The position numbers and the translations under genes were made by a program. Below, piece after piece: positions 27,405 through 39,410 of a DNA stretch of 64,000 bases (the first letter of the stretch is position 1; every line of letters begins with the position of its first letter). The stretch is from Pseudomonas viridiflava (GTDB lineage Bacteria > Pseudomonadota > Gammaproteobacteria > Pseudomonadales > Pseudomonadaceae), in assembly GCF_900590885.1 (NCBI RefSeq), contig NZ_UUON01000004.1, positions 496,001-560,000 on the forward strand, written 5' to 3'. Under the pieces are notes generated by a model. That model saw only the letters and a list, made by a program, of their open reading frames with translations. It searched no databases and was not told where the DNA came from.

Positions 27405-28832
27405 ATGTCTGAATCTCCCGGAAAACTTCGATTAGGCGCACTGGTTGCACTGGTCGTGGGTTCAATGATTGGCGGCGGGATCTTCTCACTTCCGCAAAAC
27501 ATGGCGGCCAGCGCCGATGTGGGCGCGGTGCTGATCGGTTGGGTGATTACCGCCATCGGTATGTTGACCCTGGCGTTCGTGTTCCAGACCCTCGCCAATC
27601 GCAAGCCCGACCTCGACGGCGGCGTGTATGCCTACGCCAAGGCAGGTTTCGGCGACTACATGGGTTTCTCGTCGGCCTGGGGTTACTGGATCAGCGCCTG
27701 GCTGGGCAACGTCGGCTATTTCGTCCTGCTGTTCAGCACCCTGGGTTACTTCTTTCCGGTCTTTGGCGAAGGCAATACCCCGGCGGCGGTGATTGGCGCC
27801 TCGGTGCTGCTGTGGGCCGTGCACTTTTTGGTGCTGCGCGGGATCAAGGAAGCGGCGTTCATCAACCTGGTGACCACCGTCGCCAAGGTGGTGCCGCTAG
27901 TGCTGTTTGTGTTGATCGCGCTGTTCGCGTTCAAGCTGGAGATTTTCACCGCTGACATCTGGGGCGTGAAAAACCCCGACCTGGGCAGCGTGATGAACCA
28001 GGTGCGCAACATGATGCTGGTCACCGTGTGGGTGTTTATCGGCATCGAAGGCGCGAGCATCTTCTCGTCCCGTGCGGAAAAACGCTCCGACGTCGGCAAG
28101 GCCACCGTGATCGGCTTTATCACCGTGCTGCTGTTTCTGATGCTGGTGAACGTGCTGTCCCTGGGGATCATGACCCAGCCGGAACTGGCCAAGCTGCAGA
28201 ACCCGTCGATGGCCGCCGTGCTGGAACACGTGGTGGGCCACTGGGGCGCGGTGCTGATCAGCGTCGGCTTGATCATTTCGTTGCTGGGGGCGCTGCTGTC
28301 GTGGGTGCTGCTGTGTGCGGAGATCATGTTCGCCGCCGCCAAGGACCACACCATGCCGGAGTTCCTGCGCAAGGAAAACGCCAACCATGTGCCGGTCAAC
28401 GCCCTGTGGCTGACCAACGCCATGGTTCAGGTGTTCCTGGTGATCACGCTGTTTTCCGCCAGCACCTACCTGTCGCTGATCTACCTCGCCACCTCGATGA
28501 TCCTGGTGCCTTACCTGTGGTCGGCGGCCTACGCACTGTTGCTGGCGGTACGCGGTGAGACTTACGAAAACGCCCTCAAAGAACGCAAGAAAGACCTGTT
28601 CATCGGCGCCGTCGCGCTGATCTACGCGGTGTGGCTGCTGTATGCCGGCGGCACCAAATACCTGCTGTTGTCCGCCCTGCTCTACGCCCCCGGCGCGATC
28701 CTGTTCGCCAAGGCCAAGCGTGAATTGGGCAAACCGATTTTCACCAACGTCGAGAAGCTGATTTTCGCCGCAGTGGTCATTGGCGCCCTGGTGGCGGCCT
28801 ATGGGCTCTACGACGGTTTCCTGACCTTGTAA
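27405..28832 (+). CDS. arcD: Arginine/ornithine antiporter ArcD
   Basis: 475 residues, inner-membrane APC antiporter that exchanges external arginine for ornithine, feeding the arginine deiminase pathway. First gene of arcDABC; arcA begins 24 bp after its stop. Motifs shared with known ArcD: LVVGSMIGGGIFSLPQNMA and SAWGYWISAWLGNVGYFVLL. ATG 27405 is chosen for the TTGGAG ribosome site and alignment with the paralogue; the frame is open back to 27348. Confidence 0.93.
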   Translation: MSESPGKLRLGALVALVVGSMIGGGIFSLPQNMAASADVGAVLIGWVITAIGMLTLAFVFQTLANRKPDLDGGVYAYAKAGFGDYMGFSSAWGYWISAWLGNVGYFVLLFSTLGYFFPVFGEGNTPAAVIGASVLLWAVHFLVLRGIKEAAFINLVTTVAKVVPLVLFVLIALFAFKLEIFTADIWGVKNPDLGSVMNQVRNMMLVTVWVFIGIEGASIFSSRAEKRSDVGKATVIGFITVLLFLMLVNVLSLGIMTQPELAKLQNPSMAAVLEHVVGHWGAVLISVGLIISLLGALLSWVLLCAEIMFAAAKDHTMPEFLRKENANHVPVNALWLTNAMVQVFLVITLFSASTYLSLIYLATSMILVPYLWSAAYALLLAVRGETYENALKERKKDLFIGAVALIYAVWLLYAGGTKYLLLSALLYAPGAILFAKAKRELGKPIFTNVEKLIFAAVVIGALVAAYGLYDGFLTL

Positions 28833-28856
28833 TTGTGATGCAACGGAGGATCTGAA

Positions 28857-30113
28857 ATGACCACGGAAAAAGTGAAGTACGGCGTACATTCCGAAGCCGG
28901 CAAACTGCGCAAAGTCATGGTGTGCTCCCCAGGCCTGGCCCATCAGCGGCTGACGCCCAACAACTGCGATGAACTGCTGTTCGATGACGTGCTGTGGGTG
29001 GCCCAGGCCAAGCGCGACCATTTCGACTTCGTCACCAAGATGCGCGAGCGGGACATTGATGTGCTGGAAATGCACAACCTGCTGACCGATATCGTCGCCA
29101 TTCCCGAAGCGCTGGACTGGATTCTGGAACGCAAGATCACTGCCAACCAGGTCGGCCTCGGCCTGGTCAATGAAGTCGGTTCGTGGCTGCGCAGCCTGGA
29201 GCCACGCAAGGTCGCCGAGTTCCTGATCGGCGGCGTGTCGGCCGATGACCTGCCCGACAGCTTCGGTGGCAAGACCATCGAGATGTTCCGCGACTTCCTC
29301 GGGCACTCGAGTTTCATTCTGCCGCCGCTGCCCAACACCCAGTTCACCCGCGACACCACCTGCTGGATCTACGGCGGCGTGACGCTCAACCCGATGTACT
29401 GGCCGGCACGCCGCCAGGAAACCCTGCTGGCCAGCGCCATCTATAAATTCCACCCCGAGTTCGTCAACGCCGACTTCCAGGTCTGGTACGGCGACCCCGA
29501 CCAGGAACACGGCAACGCCACCCTCGAAGGCGGCGACGTAATGCCGATCGGCAACGGTGTGGTGTTGATCGGCATGGGCGAGCGCTCCTCGCGCCAGGCC
29601 ATCGGCCAGCTCGCGCTGAACCTGTTCAAGCACAAGGCCGTGGAGCGCGTGATCGTCGCCGGCCTGCCCAAATCCCGCGCGGCCATGCACCTGGACACGG
29701 TGTTCAGCTTCTGCGACCGCGACCTGGTGACGATCTTCCCGGAAGTGGTGAACCAGATCGTCGCCTTCAGCCTGCGCCCTGACGAAACCAAGCCCGGTGG
29801 CATCGACGTGCGCCGTGAAGACGCGAGCTTCCTCGATGTGGTGGCCACCGCCCTCAAGCTCAAGGCCCTGCGCGTGGTGGAAACCGGCGGCAACAGCTTC
29901 GCCGCCGAACGCGAGCAGTGGGACGACGGCAACAACGTGGTGGCCGTGGAGCCTGGCGTGGTGATCGGTTACGACCGCAACACCTACACCAACACCCTGC
30001 TGCGCAAGGCCGGGGTGGAAGTCATCACCATCAGCGCCGGTGAACTTGGCCGGGGGCGTGGCGGCGGCCACTGCATGACCTGCCCGATCATCCGCGACCC
30101 TATCGACTATTAA
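28857..30113 (+). CDS. arcA: Arginine deiminase
   Basis: 418 residues, the same length as P. aeruginosa ArcA. Hydrolyses arginine to citrulline and ammonia. Catalytic Cys406 sits in [14 protein letters not shown]; other active-site elements are [32 protein letters not shown] and the [13 protein letters not shown] histidine. Second gene of the arc operon, 12 bp before arcB. Gives ATP under oxygen limitation together with arcB and arcC. Confidence 0.98.
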   Translation: MTTEKVKYGVHSEAGKLRKVMVCSPGLAHQRLTPNNCDELLFDDVLWVAQAKRDHFDFVTKMRERDIDVLEMHNLLTDIVAIPEALDWILERKITANQVGLGLVNEVGSWLRSLEPRKVAEFLIGGVSADDLPDSFGGKTIEMFRDFLGHSSFILPPLPNTQFTRDTTCWIYGGVTLNPMYWPARRQETLLASAIYKFHPEFVNADFQVWYGDPDQEHGNATLEGGDVMPIGNGVVLIGMGERSSRQAIGQLALNLFKHKAVERVIVAGLPKSRAAMHLDTVFSFCDRDLVTIFPEVVNQIVAFSLRPDETKPGGIDVRREDASFLDVVATALKLKALRVVETGGNSFAAEREQWDDGNNVVAVEPGVVIGYDRNTYTNTLLRKAGVEVITISAGELGRGRGGGHCMTCPIIRDPIDY

Positions 30114-30125
30114 GGAGATTCCATC

Positions 30126-31136
30126 ATGGCTTTCAACATGCGCAACCGCAGCCTGCTGTCGCTGATGCACCACACCACCCGCGAACTGCACTACCTGCTG
30201 GACCTGTCCCGCGACCTCAAGCGCGCCAAATACACCGGCACCGAGCGTCCGCACCTGAAGGGCAAGAACATCGCGCTGATCTTCGAAAAAACCTCGACCC
30301 GCACCCGCTGCGCGTTCGAAGTGGCGGCCCATGACCAGGGCGCGCACGTCACCTATATCGACCCGGTGTCGTCGCAGATCGGCCACAAAGAAAGCATGAA
30401 AGACACCGCCCGCGTGCTCGGCCGCATGTTCGACGCCATCGAGTACCGTGGCTTTGAACAGGAAATCGTCGAAGAGCTGGCCAAGTTCGCCGGCGTGCCG
30501 GTGTTCAACGGCCTTACCGCCGAATTCCACCCGACGCAAATGATCGCCGACACCCTGACCATGCGCGAGCACAGCGACAAGCCGCTGCATGACATCAGCT
30601 ACGCCTACCTGGGCGACGCGCGCTACAACATGGGCAACTCGTTGCTGATGATCGGCGCCAAGCTGGGCATGGACGTGCGCATCGGCGCGCCAAAAGCCCT
30701 GTGGCCCCATGAAGATTTCATCAAGCAGTGCCAGGCGTTTGCCGACGAAAGCGGCGCACGCATCACCATCACCGAAGACCCGAAAGAAGCCGTGAAGGGC
30801 GTGGACTTCATCCACACCGATATCTGGGTGTCCATGGGCGAGCCGGTGGAAGCGTGGGACGAGCGTATCGAGCAACTGCTGCCGTACCAGGTCAACGCCA
30901 AGATGATGAAAGCCTCGGGCAACCCGCGCGTGAAGTTCATGCACTGCCTGCCGGCGTTCCACAACAGCGAAACCAAGGTCGGCAAGGACATCGCCGCGCG
31001 TTATCCGAACCTGGCCAATGGCGTGGAAGTGACTGAGGAAGTGTTCGAGTCGCCGGCCAACATCGCGTTTGAGCAAGCGGAAAACCGCATGCATACCATC
31101 AAGGCGATTCTGGTGTCGGCGCTCGCAGATATCTAA
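30126..31136 (+). CDS. arcB: Ornithine carbamoyltransferase, catabolic
   Basis: 336 residues. Carbamoyl-phosphate binding STRTRCAFE, ornithine/carbamoyl site [12 protein letters not shown] and catalytic HCLPAFHN are all present. The length, the [17 protein letters not shown] start and its place between arcA and arcC mark it as the catabolic enzyme, which phosphorolyses citrulline to ornithine and carbamoyl phosphate. Ribosome site AAGGAG is well placed. A REP element separates it from arcC. Confidence 0.97.
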   Translation: MAFNMRNRSLLSLMHHTTRELHYLLDLSRDLKRAKYTGTERPHLKGKNIALIFEKTSTRTRCAFEVAAHDQGAHVTYIDPVSSQIGHKESMKDTARVLGRMFDAIEYRGFEQEIVEELAKFAGVPVFNGLTAEFHPTQMIADTLTMREHSDKPLHDISYAYLGDARYNMGNSLLMIGAKLGMDVRIGAPKALWPHEDFIKQCQAFADESGARITITEDPKEAVKGVDFIHTDIWVSMGEPVEAWDERIEQLLPYQVNAKMMKASGNPRVKFMHCLPAFHNSETKVGKDIAARYPNLANGVEVTEEVFESPANIAFEQAENRMHTIKAILVSALADI

Positions 31137-31161
31137 CTCTCACTGTCGGAACACAGGACAA

Positions 31162-31192
31162 AATGTGGGAGGGGGCAAGCCTCCTCCCACAC
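31162..31192. repeat. REP element (single) between arcB and arcC
   Basis: ATGTGGGAGGGGGCAAGCCT then CCTCCCACA, with one mismatch in the inner stem. It sits in the 92-bp arcB-arcC gap and may stabilise the arcDAB part of the message. Confidence 0.88.
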
Positions 31193-31228
31193 TGACCTCT
31201 GTGTTCACACCTATTGAAGGATTGCATT

Positions 31229-32158
31229 ATGCGCATCGTCGTAGCCCTGGGCGGCAACGCCCTGCTCCGCCGTGGTGAACCCATGACCGCGGACAACCAA
31301 CGCGCCAATATCCGCATCGCCACCGAACAGATCGCCAAGATCCACCCCGGCAACGAGTTGGTGATTGCCCACGGCAATGGCCCGCAGGTCGGCCTGTTGT
31401 CGTTGCAGGCGGCGGCCTACACCAGCGTTTCGCCGTACCCGCTGGACGTGCTCGGCGCCGAGACCGAAGGCATGATCGGCTACATCATCGAACAGGAATT
31501 GGGCAACCTGCTGGACTTCGAAGTGCCGTTCGCCACCCTGCTCACCCAGGTCGAAGTCGACGCCAAGGACCCGGCCTTCCAGAACCCCACCAAGCCCATC
31601 GGCCCGGTGTATTCCAAGGCCGAAGCGGAGAAACTCGCCGCCGAAAAAGGCTGGGCGATTGCCCCGGATGGCGACAAATACCGCCGCGTGGTCGCCAGCC
31701 CACGGCCCAAACGCATCTTTGAAATTCGCCCGATCAAGTGGCTGCTGGAAAAAAGCGCCATCGTGATCTGCGCGGGCGGTGGCGGCATCCCGACGATGTA
31801 TGGCGAAGACGGCAAGCTGCGCGGCATCGAAGCCGTTATCGACAAAGACCTCTGCTCATCCCTGCTGGCCGCGCAACTGGACGCCGACCTGCTGGTGATT
31901 GCCACCGACGTCAACGCCGCCTTTATCGACTTCGGCAAGCCGACCCAGAAAGCCATCGGCCAGGCCCACCCCGATGACATGGAAAAACTCGGCTTCGCCG
32001 CCGGCTCCATGGGCCCCAAGGTGCAAGCCGCCTGCGAGTTCGCCCGCCAGACTGGCAAAACCGCGGTCATCGGTTCACTCTCGGACATCGAAGCCATCGT
32101 CCAGGGCAGCGCCGGTACACGCATCAGCACGGCAAAACCTGGCATCACCTACCTGTGA
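31229..32158 (+). CDS. arcC: Carbamate kinase
   Basis: 309 residues, amino-acid-kinase fold. [19 protein letters not shown] is the canonical start; [11 protein letters not shown] and [27 protein letters not shown] are substrate and nucleotide motifs. It transfers phosphate from carbamoyl phosphate to ADP, the ATP-yielding step of the deiminase pathway. The start ATG 31229 follows GAAGGA. A DUF5064 gene begins 18 bp later. Confidence 0.97.
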   Translation: MRIVVALGGNALLRRGEPMTADNQRANIRIATEQIAKIHPGNELVIAHGNGPQVGLLSLQAAAYTSVSPYPLDVLGAETEGMIGYIIEQELGNLLDFEVPFATLLTQVEVDAKDPAFQNPTKPIGPVYSKAEAEKLAAEKGWAIAPDGDKYRRVVASPRPKRIFEIRPIKWLLEKSAIVICAGGGGIPTMYGEDGKLRGIEAVIDKDLCSSLLAAQLDADLLVIATDVNAAFIDFGKPTQKAIGQAHPDDMEKLGFAAGSMGPKVQAACEFARQTGKTAVIGSLSDIEAIVQGSAGTRISTAKPGITYL

Positions 32159-32176
32159 AGTAGAGGAGAAACGCCT

Positions 32177-32539
32177 ATGGCCACCTTTGAACCCGGTCAC
32201 TTGCACGTTGAACGTCACGCGCTGAATGCCCAGGACTACAGCTACAACCTGTGCATCGACTATGAAGTCAGCCAGGACCCCAAGGAAGGCAAGGGGATGC
32301 TGTTCAAGCTGCATGGCTCGGTGCAAGGCAAGGACCTCAAGGAAGAGTTTTTCCTGCCCAAGGACCAGGCGTTCGACTTCGCCCGGCATGCGATGAACAT
32401 CGCGCAGAAATATGGCATGCCCAAGGTTGCCGTGTTGAATGGCTCGATGCACAAGCAGTACGACTTGATGTTCGAGGATGTGCGCCATCAACTGGATGTG
32501 AAATCCGGAGACCCGGTAAAACCTGAACATCTGGAATAA
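32177..32539 (+). CDS. DUF5064 family protein
   Basis: 120 residues, soluble, with the Pseudomonas DUF5064 pattern (FEPGHLHVERHALNAQDYSYNL; FDFARHAMNIAQKYGMPK). No catalytic motif is recognised. It follows arcC by 18 bp with its own GAGGAG ribosome site, so it is likely co-transcribed with the arc operon and may serve arginine metabolism; that is inference. Confidence 0.85.
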   Translation: MATFEPGHLHVERHALNAQDYSYNLCIDYEVSQDPKEGKGMLFKLHGSVQGKDLKEEFFLPKDQAFDFARHAMNIAQKYGMPKVAVLNGSMHKQYDLMFEDVRHQLDVKSGDPVKPEHLE

Positions 32540-32542
32540 CTC

Positions 32543-32586
32543 GGTCCAAATGTGGGAGGTGGCTTGCCCCCTCCCACATTTGGACC
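32543..32586. repeat. REP element with extended 16-bp arms
   Basis: GGTCCAAATGTGGGAG (32543-32558) pairs exactly with CTCCCACATTTGGACC (32571-32586), a longer perfect dyad than the usual REP. It lies just after the arc/DUF5064 unit and could terminate or protect its transcript. Confidence 0.88.
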
Positions 32587-32666
32587 TCCATCACCTGTCA
32601 GATTTCACCTGCGCCCCGCTCCAAGGCATACTTGCCGCCTCTCGCTTTGCAGAATCGCCAGCACCC

Positions 32667-34175
<1,509 letters not shown>

Positions 34176-34193
34176 CCCAATTTGAAATGCAAT

Positions 34194-34308
34194 CAATGTG
34201 GGAGGGGGCTTGCCCCCGATTGCGGTGTATCAGCTACAGATAAGCTGACTGACCCACAGGCATCGGGAGCAAGTCGAATCGTCGCACCGCCCCTCCCACA
34301 TTTGAAAC
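34194..34308. repeat. REPIN with one degenerate arm
   Basis: The left arm is a standard AATGTGGGAGGGGGCTTGCC core (34195-34218). The right arm (about 34261-34303) is a diverged CATCGGGAGCAAG ... CCCCTCCCACATT copy carrying extra bases, so this REPIN looks decayed. It separates gcsR from the GcsR-type sites. Confidence 0.8.
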
Positions 34309-34342
34309 CCATTCCAGGTTTTGGTCTGAGAACGACATCCGC

Positions 34343-34379
34343 TGTCCTGAAATCGCTACAGCGTAACGATATCGCTACA
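34343..34379. promoter_or_regulatory. Tandem 18-bp GcsR-type binding sites
   Basis: TGTCCTGAAATCGCTACA (34343-34360) and CGTAACGATATCGCTACA (34362-34379) are separated by one base. On the minus strand the second reads TGTAGCG-N4-CGTTACG, matching the known GcsR layout TGTAACG-N4-CGTTCCG. They lie about 145-200 bp upstream of the sigma-54 promoter, a usual enhancer distance. Confidence 0.75.
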
Positions 34380-34442
34380 ACCCTGCTTTTCGCGCGCCAT
34401 GCAAGGCTTTGATCCACATAGGCTTTTTTTCGCGCGTCTACC

Positions 34443-34460
34443 TGTATCGAAATCGCTACA
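34443..34460. promoter_or_regulatory. Third 18-bp GcsR-type site
   Basis: TGTATCGAAATCGCTACA is the same 18-bp architecture as the tandem pair, with the identical ATCGCTACA half, about 65 bp before the -24 element. Confidence 0.7.
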
Positions 34461-34489
34461 CTCGAATGTCATATCCTCATAACCATTTT

Positions 34490-34502
34490 TATCAAGCCAT
34501 TG
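34490..34502 (+). promoter_or_regulatory. Predicted IHF site
   Basis: TATCAAGCCATTG fits WATCAA-N4-TTR at every fixed position. It lies between the activator sites and the sigma-54 promoter, where IHF bending commonly brings activator and polymerase together. Confidence 0.65.
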
Positions 34503-34523
34503 ATTTATAACGATTTAATAACA

Positions 34524-34541
34524 TTGGCCGCGATATTGCTA
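34524..34541 (+). promoter_or_regulatory. Sigma-54 (-24/-12) promoter of gcv operon
   Basis: TTGGCCGCGATATTGCTA has GG and GC exactly 10 bp apart and fits TGGCACG-N4-TTGCW well. Transcription should begin near 34551, about 50 bp before gcvH. Confidence 0.85.
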
Positions 34542-34600
34542 AGCAACTCCCCATATTTCCAATCCCGTCCTCCAGATGAATCTGGCCCTGAGGAGTTTCC

Positions 34601-34984
34601 ATGAGCGAGTTGCGTTTCACTGAAGATCACGAATGGCTGCGCGCCGAAGCCGATGGCAGCGTCACCGTGGGTATCACCGCTTTCGCGCAGAACGCGCTGG
34701 GTGATGTGGTTTTCGTGCAACTGCCGGAGTTGCAGGCCTACGACAAGGGCGCCGAAGCGTCCACCGTGGAGTCGGTAAAAGCCGCCAGCGGCGTGTACAT
34801 GCCGTTGGACGGTGAAGTGCTGGAAGTGAACGACAAGCTCGATGGCAGCCCGGAACTGGTCAACGAAGACCCGATGGGCGAAGGCTGGTTCTTCCGCTTT
34901 AAACCGGCCGATGCCGACGCGGTAGCTAAACTGCTGGATCAGGATGCGTACGACCGCCTGATCAAAGCCAACGCTGAAGCCTGA
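34601..34984 (+). CDS. gcvH: Glycine cleavage system H protein
   Basis: 127 residues; carries the lipoyl arm shuttling the aminomethyl group between P and T proteins. The lipoylated Lys60 is in [10 protein letters not shown]. The start follows GAGGAG. First gene of the GcsR-controlled operon gcvH-gcvP-sdaA-gcvT; gcvP begins 10 bp after its stop. Pseudomonads often carry a second gcv set elsewhere; this is the gcs2-type set by context. Confidence 0.97.
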   Translation: MSELRFTEDHEWLRAEADGSVTVGITAFAQNALGDVVFVQLPELQAYDKGAEASTVESVKAASGVYMPLDGEVLEVNDKLDGSPELVNEDPMGEGWFFRFKPADADAVAKLLDQDAYDRLIKANAEA

Positions 34985-34994
34985 GGAGCGCGCC

Positions 34995-37832
34995 ATGACT
35001 GTTAATTTGAGCACCGCCAACGAATTCATCGCCCGCCACATCGGCCCGCGCGCGGACGACGAGCAGCAAATGCTCGCCAGCCTGGGTTTTGATTCCCTCG
35101 AAGCCCTCAGCGCCAGCGTGATCCCGGAAAGCATCAAAGGCACCAGCGTGCTCGGCCTGGAAGACGGCCTGAGCGAAGCCGAAGCGCTGGCCAAGATCAA
35201 GACCATCGCCGGCAAGAACCAACTGTTCAAGACCTACATCGGCCAGGGCTACTACAACTGCCACACGCCGTCGCCGATCCTGCGCAACCTGCTGGAAAAC
35301 CCGGCCTGGTACACCGCCTACACCCCGTACCAGCCCGAGATTTCCCAGGGCCGCCTGGAAGCGCTGCTGAACTTCCAGACCCTGATCAGCGACCTCACCG
35401 GCCTGCCGATCGCCAACGCCTCGCTGCTCGATGAAGCCACTGCCGCCGCCGAAGCCATGACCTTCTGCAAGCGCCTGAGCAAGAACAAAAGCAGCAACGC
35501 CTTCTTCGCCTCGATCCACAGCCACCCGCAGACCCTCGACGTGCTGCGCACCCGTGCCGAGCCGCTGGGGATCGACGTAGTGGTCGGCGACGAACGCGAA
35601 CTGACCGACGTCAGCGCGTTCTTCGGCGCCCTGCTGCAATACCCGGCCAGCAACGGTGATGTGTTCGACTACCGCGAACTGACCGAACGCTTCCACGCCG
35701 CCAACGCTCTGGTGGCCGTGGCCGCCGACCTGCTGGCCCTGACCCTGCTGACCCCACCGGGTGAGTTCGGCGCCGACGTCGCCATCGGCAGCGCGCAACG
35801 CTTCGGCGTGCCGCTGGGTTTTGGTGGCCCGCACGCGGCGTACTTCTCCACCAAGGACGCGTTCAAGCGCGACATGCCGGGCCGTCTGGTCGGCGTCTCC
35901 GTGGACCGTTTCGGCAAGCCGGCCCTGCGCCTGGCGATGCAGACCCGCGAGCAACATATCCGCCGCGAGAAAGCCACCAGCAACATCTGCACCGCCCAAG
36001 TGCTGCTGGCCAACATCGCCAGCATGTACGCCGTGTACCACGGGCCTAAAGGCCTGACCCAGATCGCCCAGCGCGTTCACCAGCTGACCGCGATCCTGGC
36101 CAAAGGCGTGAGCGCCCTGGGCTTCAAGGTCGAACAAGCGAACTTCTTCGACACGATCACCCTCAACACCGGCGCCAACACCGCAGCCCTGCACGACAAG
36201 GCCCGCGCCCAGCGCATCAACCTGCGTGTGGTGGATGCCGAGCGCGTTGGCCTGTCGGTCGATGAAACCACCAGCCAGGCCGATATCGAAGCCCTGTGGG
36301 CGATCTTCGCCGACGGCAAGGCGCTGCCGGCCTTTGCTGCAACCGAGAGCACCCTGCCGGCCGCCCTGCTGCGCCAGTCGCCGATCCTCAGCCACCCGGT
36401 GTTCAACCGTTATCACTCGGAAACCGAGCTGATGCGCTACCTGCGCAAGCTGGCCGACAAGGACCTGGCGCTGGACCGCACCATGATCCCGCTGGGCTCG
36501 TGCACCATGAAGCTCAACGCCGCCAGCGAAATGATCCCGGTGACCTGGGCCGAGTTCGGCGCCCTGCACCCGTTCGCCCCGGCCGAGCAAAGCGCCGGCT
36601 ACCTGGAGCTGACCTCCGACCTCGAAGCCATGCTCTGCGCCGCCACCGGTTACGACGCGATTTCCCTGCAGCCGAACGCCGGTTCCCAGGGTGAATACGC
36701 CGGCCTCTTGGCCATCCGCGCCTATCACCAGAGCCGTGGCGAAGAGCGCCGCGACATCTGCCTGATCCCTTCGTCGGCCCACGGTACCAACCCGGCCACC
36801 GCCAACATGGCCGGCATGCGCGTGGTCGTTACCGCCTGCGACGCGCGTGGCAACGTCGACATCGAAGACCTGCGCGCCAAGGCAATCGAGCACCGCGAGC
36901 ATCTCGCCGCGCTGATGATCACCTACCCGTCCACCCACGGCGTGTTCGAAGAAGGCATCCGCGAAATCTGCGGGATCATTCACGACAACGGCGGCCAGGT
37001 GTACATCGACGGCGCCAACATGAACGCCATGGTCGGCCTGTGCGCACCGGGCAAGTTCGGCGGCGACGTGTCCCACCTGAACCTGCACAAGACCTTCTGC
37101 ATCCCCCACGGCGGCGGCGGCCCGGGCGTTGGCCCGATTGGCGTCAAGTCGCACCTCACGCCATTCCTGCCGGGCCACGCGGCCATGGAGCGCAAGGAAG
37201 GCGCGGTGTGCGCGGCGCCGTTCGGCAGCGCGAGCATCCTGCCGATCACCTGGATGTACATCAGCATGATGGGCGGCGCGGGCCTCAAGCGCGCTTCGCA
37301 GTTGGCGATCCTGAATGCCAACTACATTTCCCGTCGCCTTGAAGAGCACTACCCCGTGCTCTACACCGGCAGCAACGGCCTGGTGGCGCACGAATGCATC
37401 CTCGATCTGCGCCCGCTCAAAGACAGCAGCGGCATCAGCGTGGATGACGTGGCCAAGCGCCTGATCGACTTCGGTTTCCACGCCCCGACCATGTCGTTCC
37501 CGGTGGCCGGCACGCTGATGATCGAGCCGACCGAGAGTGAATCCAAAGAAGAACTGGACCGCTTCTGCGACGCCATGATCGCCATCCGCTTTGAGATCCG
37601 CGCGGTGGAAAACGGCACGCTGGACAAGGACGACAACCCACTGAAAAACGCGCCGCACACCGCCGCTGAAATCGTCGGCGAATGGAGCCACCCGTACAGC
37701 CGCGAACAGGCGGTGTACCCGGTTGCGTCGCTGATCGAAGGCAAGTACTGGCCGCCGGTAGGCCGGGTCGACAACGTGTTTGGCGATCGCAACCTGGTGT
37801 GCGCCTGCCCGTCGATCGAGAGCTACGCGTAA
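34995..37832 (+). CDS. gcvP: Glycine dehydrogenase (decarboxylating), P protein
   Basis: 945 residues, the fused homodimeric-type P protein (N- and C-terminal halves both PLP fold). It decarboxylates glycine and loads the H protein. PLP lysine is about Lys699 in [16 protein letters not shown]. The conserved [19 protein letters not shown] and [16 protein letters not shown] are present. 10 bp after gcvH; a REPIN follows before sdaA. Confidence 0.97.
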   Translation: MTVNLSTANEFIARHIGPRADDEQQMLASLGFDSLEALSASVIPESIKGTSVLGLEDGLSEAEALAKIKTIAGKNQLFKTYIGQGYYNCHTPSPILRNLLENPAWYTAYTPYQPEISQGRLEALLNFQTLISDLTGLPIANASLLDEATAAAEAMTFCKRLSKNKSSNAFFASIHSHPQTLDVLRTRAEPLGIDVVVGDERELTDVSAFFGALLQYPASNGDVFDYRELTERFHAANALVAVAADLLALTLLTPPGEFGADVAIGSAQRFGVPLGFGGPHAAYFSTKDAFKRDMPGRLVGVSVDRFGKPALRLAMQTREQHIRREKATSNICTAQVLLANIASMYAVYHGPKGLTQIAQRVHQLTAILAKGVSALGFKVEQANFFDTITLNTGANTAALHDKARAQRINLRVVDAERVGLSVDETTSQADIEALWAIFADGKALPAFAATESTLPAALLRQSPILSHPVFNRYHSETELMRYLRKLADKDLALDRTMIPLGSCTMKLNAASEMIPVTWAEFGALHPFAPAEQSAGYLELTSDLEAMLCAATGYDAISLQPNAGSQGEYAGLLAIRAYHQSRGEERRDICLIPSSAHGTNPATANMAGMRVVVTACDARGNVDIEDLRAKAIEHREHLAALMITYPSTHGVFEEGIREICGIIHDNGGQVYIDGANMNAMVGLCAPGKFGGDVSHLNLHKTFCIPHGGGGPGVGPIGVKSHLTPFLPGHAAMERKEGAVCAAPFGSASILPITWMYISMMGGAGLKRASQLAILNANYISRRLEEHYPVLYTGSNGLVAHECILDLRPLKDSSGISVDDVAKRLIDFGFHAPTMSFPVAGTLMIEPTESESKEELDRFCDAMIAIRFEIRAVENGTLDKDDNPLKNAPHTAAEIVGEWSHPYSREQAVYPVASLIEGKYWPPVGRVDNVFGDRNLVCACPSIESYA

Positions 37833-37853
37833 CCTGAGGATGCACTCGGTTAA

Positions 37854-37949
37854 AAATGTGGGAGGGGGCTTGCCCCCGATGGCGGTGTATCAGTTGATAC
37901 ATCTGGTGACTGACACACCCTCATCGGGGGCAAGCCCCCTCCCACACTT
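37854..37949. repeat. REPIN between gcvP and sdaA
   Basis: Two inverted cores, AATGTGGGAGGGGGCTTGCC (37855-37874) and GGGGGCAAGCCCCCTCCCAC (37926-37945), with a ~50-bp stem-loop spacer containing GTATCAGTTGATAC. It occupies the place where P. aeruginosa has glyA2. Confidence 0.92.
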
Positions 37950-37994
37950 AAACCCAGTACACCCGATCAATAATAAGAAACCGGAGAACAACTC

Positions 37995-39371
37995 ATGTCT
38001 TTAAGCGTGTTCGACCTGTTCAAGATTGGCATCGGCCCCTCCAGCTCCCACACCGTCGGCCCGATGCGCGCCGCTGCCCGATTTGTCGAAGGGCTCAAGC
38101 GTGACAACCTGCTCGGCGCCACCACCGGCATCAAGGTCGAACTCTATGGCTCGCTGGGCGCCACCGGCAAAGGCCACGGCAGCGACAAGGCCGTGCTGCT
38201 GGGCCTGGAAGGCGAACACCCGGACACCGTGAATACCGAAACCGTGGCCACACGCCTGGCGCAGATGCGCAAGGACGGCCGCTTGAATCTGCTCGGTGAA
38301 CACAGCATTGCGTTCAACGAGAAAGAACACCTGGCGATGATTCGCAAACCGCTGGCCTACCATCCCAACGGCATGATTTTTCGCGCCTTCGACGCCGCCC
38401 ATATTCAGATCCGCAGCCGCGAGTACTACTCGGTCGGCGGTGGTTTTGTGGTCGACGAAGACGCCGCCGGCGCCGACCGGATCGTCGAAGACGCCACGCC
38501 CCTGACCTTTCCCTTCAAGCACGCCAAGGACTTGCTCGGCCATTGCACCACCTACGGGCTGTCCATCAGCCAGGTGATGCTGACCAATGAAAGCGCTTGG
38601 CGCCCGGAGGCGGAAACCCGTGCCGGCTTGCTGAAGATCTGGCAAGTGATGCAGGACTGCGTGGACGCCGGCTGTCGCAATGAAGGGATTTTGCCTGGCG
38701 GCTTGAAGGTCAAGCGCCGCGCCGCCGCCCTGCACCGCCAGCTGTGCAAGAACCCCGAGTCGGCACTGCGTGACCCGTTGTCGGTACTCGATTGGGTCAA
38801 CCTGTACGCGCTGGCGGTCAACGAAGAAAACGCCAATGGCGGGCGCGTGGTTACCGCGCCCACCAACGGTGCGGCCGGGATTGTGCCGGCGGTGTTGCAT
38901 TACTACATGCGCTTCATCCCGGGCGCGAACGAGGACGGCGTGGTGCGCTTCCTGCTCACCGCCGCCGCCATCGGCATTCTGTACAAGGAAAACGCCTCGA
39001 TCTCCGGCGCCGAAGTCGGCTGCCAGGGCGAGGTCGGCGTAGCCTGTTCCATGGCCGCCGGCGCGCTCTGCGAAGTTCTGGGCGGCACAGTTTCGCAAGT
39101 GGAAAATGCTGCCGAAATCGGCATGGAACACAACCTCGGCCTCACCTGCGACCCGATTGGCGGGCTGGTGCAGGTGCCGTGCATCGAACGCAACGCCATG
39201 GGCTCGGTGAAGGCAATCAATGCGGTGCGCATGGCCTTGCGCGGCGACGGGCAGCACTTTGTGTCCCTCGACAAGGTGATCCGCACCATGCGCCAGACCG
39301 GCGCCGATATGAAAAGCAAATACAAGGAAACCGCCCGTGGCGGTTTGGCGGTCAACATTATCGAGTGCTGA
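37995..39371 (+). CDS. sdaA: L-serine ammonia-lyase (Fe-S dehydratase)
   Basis: 458 residues, single-chain bacterial serine deaminase: beta domain with [16 protein letters not shown], then the alpha domain with cysteines in [19 protein letters not shown] and [20 protein letters not shown] that hold the 4Fe-4S cluster. Converts serine to pyruvate and ammonia, completing glycine-to-pyruvate catabolism with the gcv enzymes. ATG 37995 follows GGAG. gcvT starts 39 bp later. Confidence 0.96.
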   Translation: MSLSVFDLFKIGIGPSSSHTVGPMRAAARFVEGLKRDNLLGATTGIKVELYGSLGATGKGHGSDKAVLLGLEGEHPDTVNTETVATRLAQMRKDGRLNLLGEHSIAFNEKEHLAMIRKPLAYHPNGMIFRAFDAAHIQIRSREYYSVGGGFVVDEDAAGADRIVEDATPLTFPFKHAKDLLGHCTTYGLSISQVMLTNESAWRPEAETRAGLLKIWQVMQDCVDAGCRNEGILPGGLKVKRRAAALHRQLCKNPESALRDPLSVLDWVNLYALAVNEENANGGRVVTAPTNGAAGIVPAVLHYYMRFIPGANEDGVVRFLLTAAAIGILYKENASISGAEVGCQGEVGVACSMAAGALCEVLGGTVSQVENAAEIGMEHNLGLTCDPIGGLVQVPCIERNAMGSVKAINAVRMALRGDGQHFVSLDKVIRTMRQTGADMKSKYKETARGGLAVNIIEC

Positions 39372-39410
39372 CGCCCACAAGCGCGTCCGCACGTTTTTCA
39401 GGAGCTGAAC

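Noticed and set aside
27897..31094. 1065-codon open frame antisense to arcD-arcA-arcB
   Set aside because: It mirrors the codon pattern of the arc genes, has no ribosome site and a His/Val/Gly/Arg-biased product. Long antisense frames are expected in DNA with GC-rich third positions.
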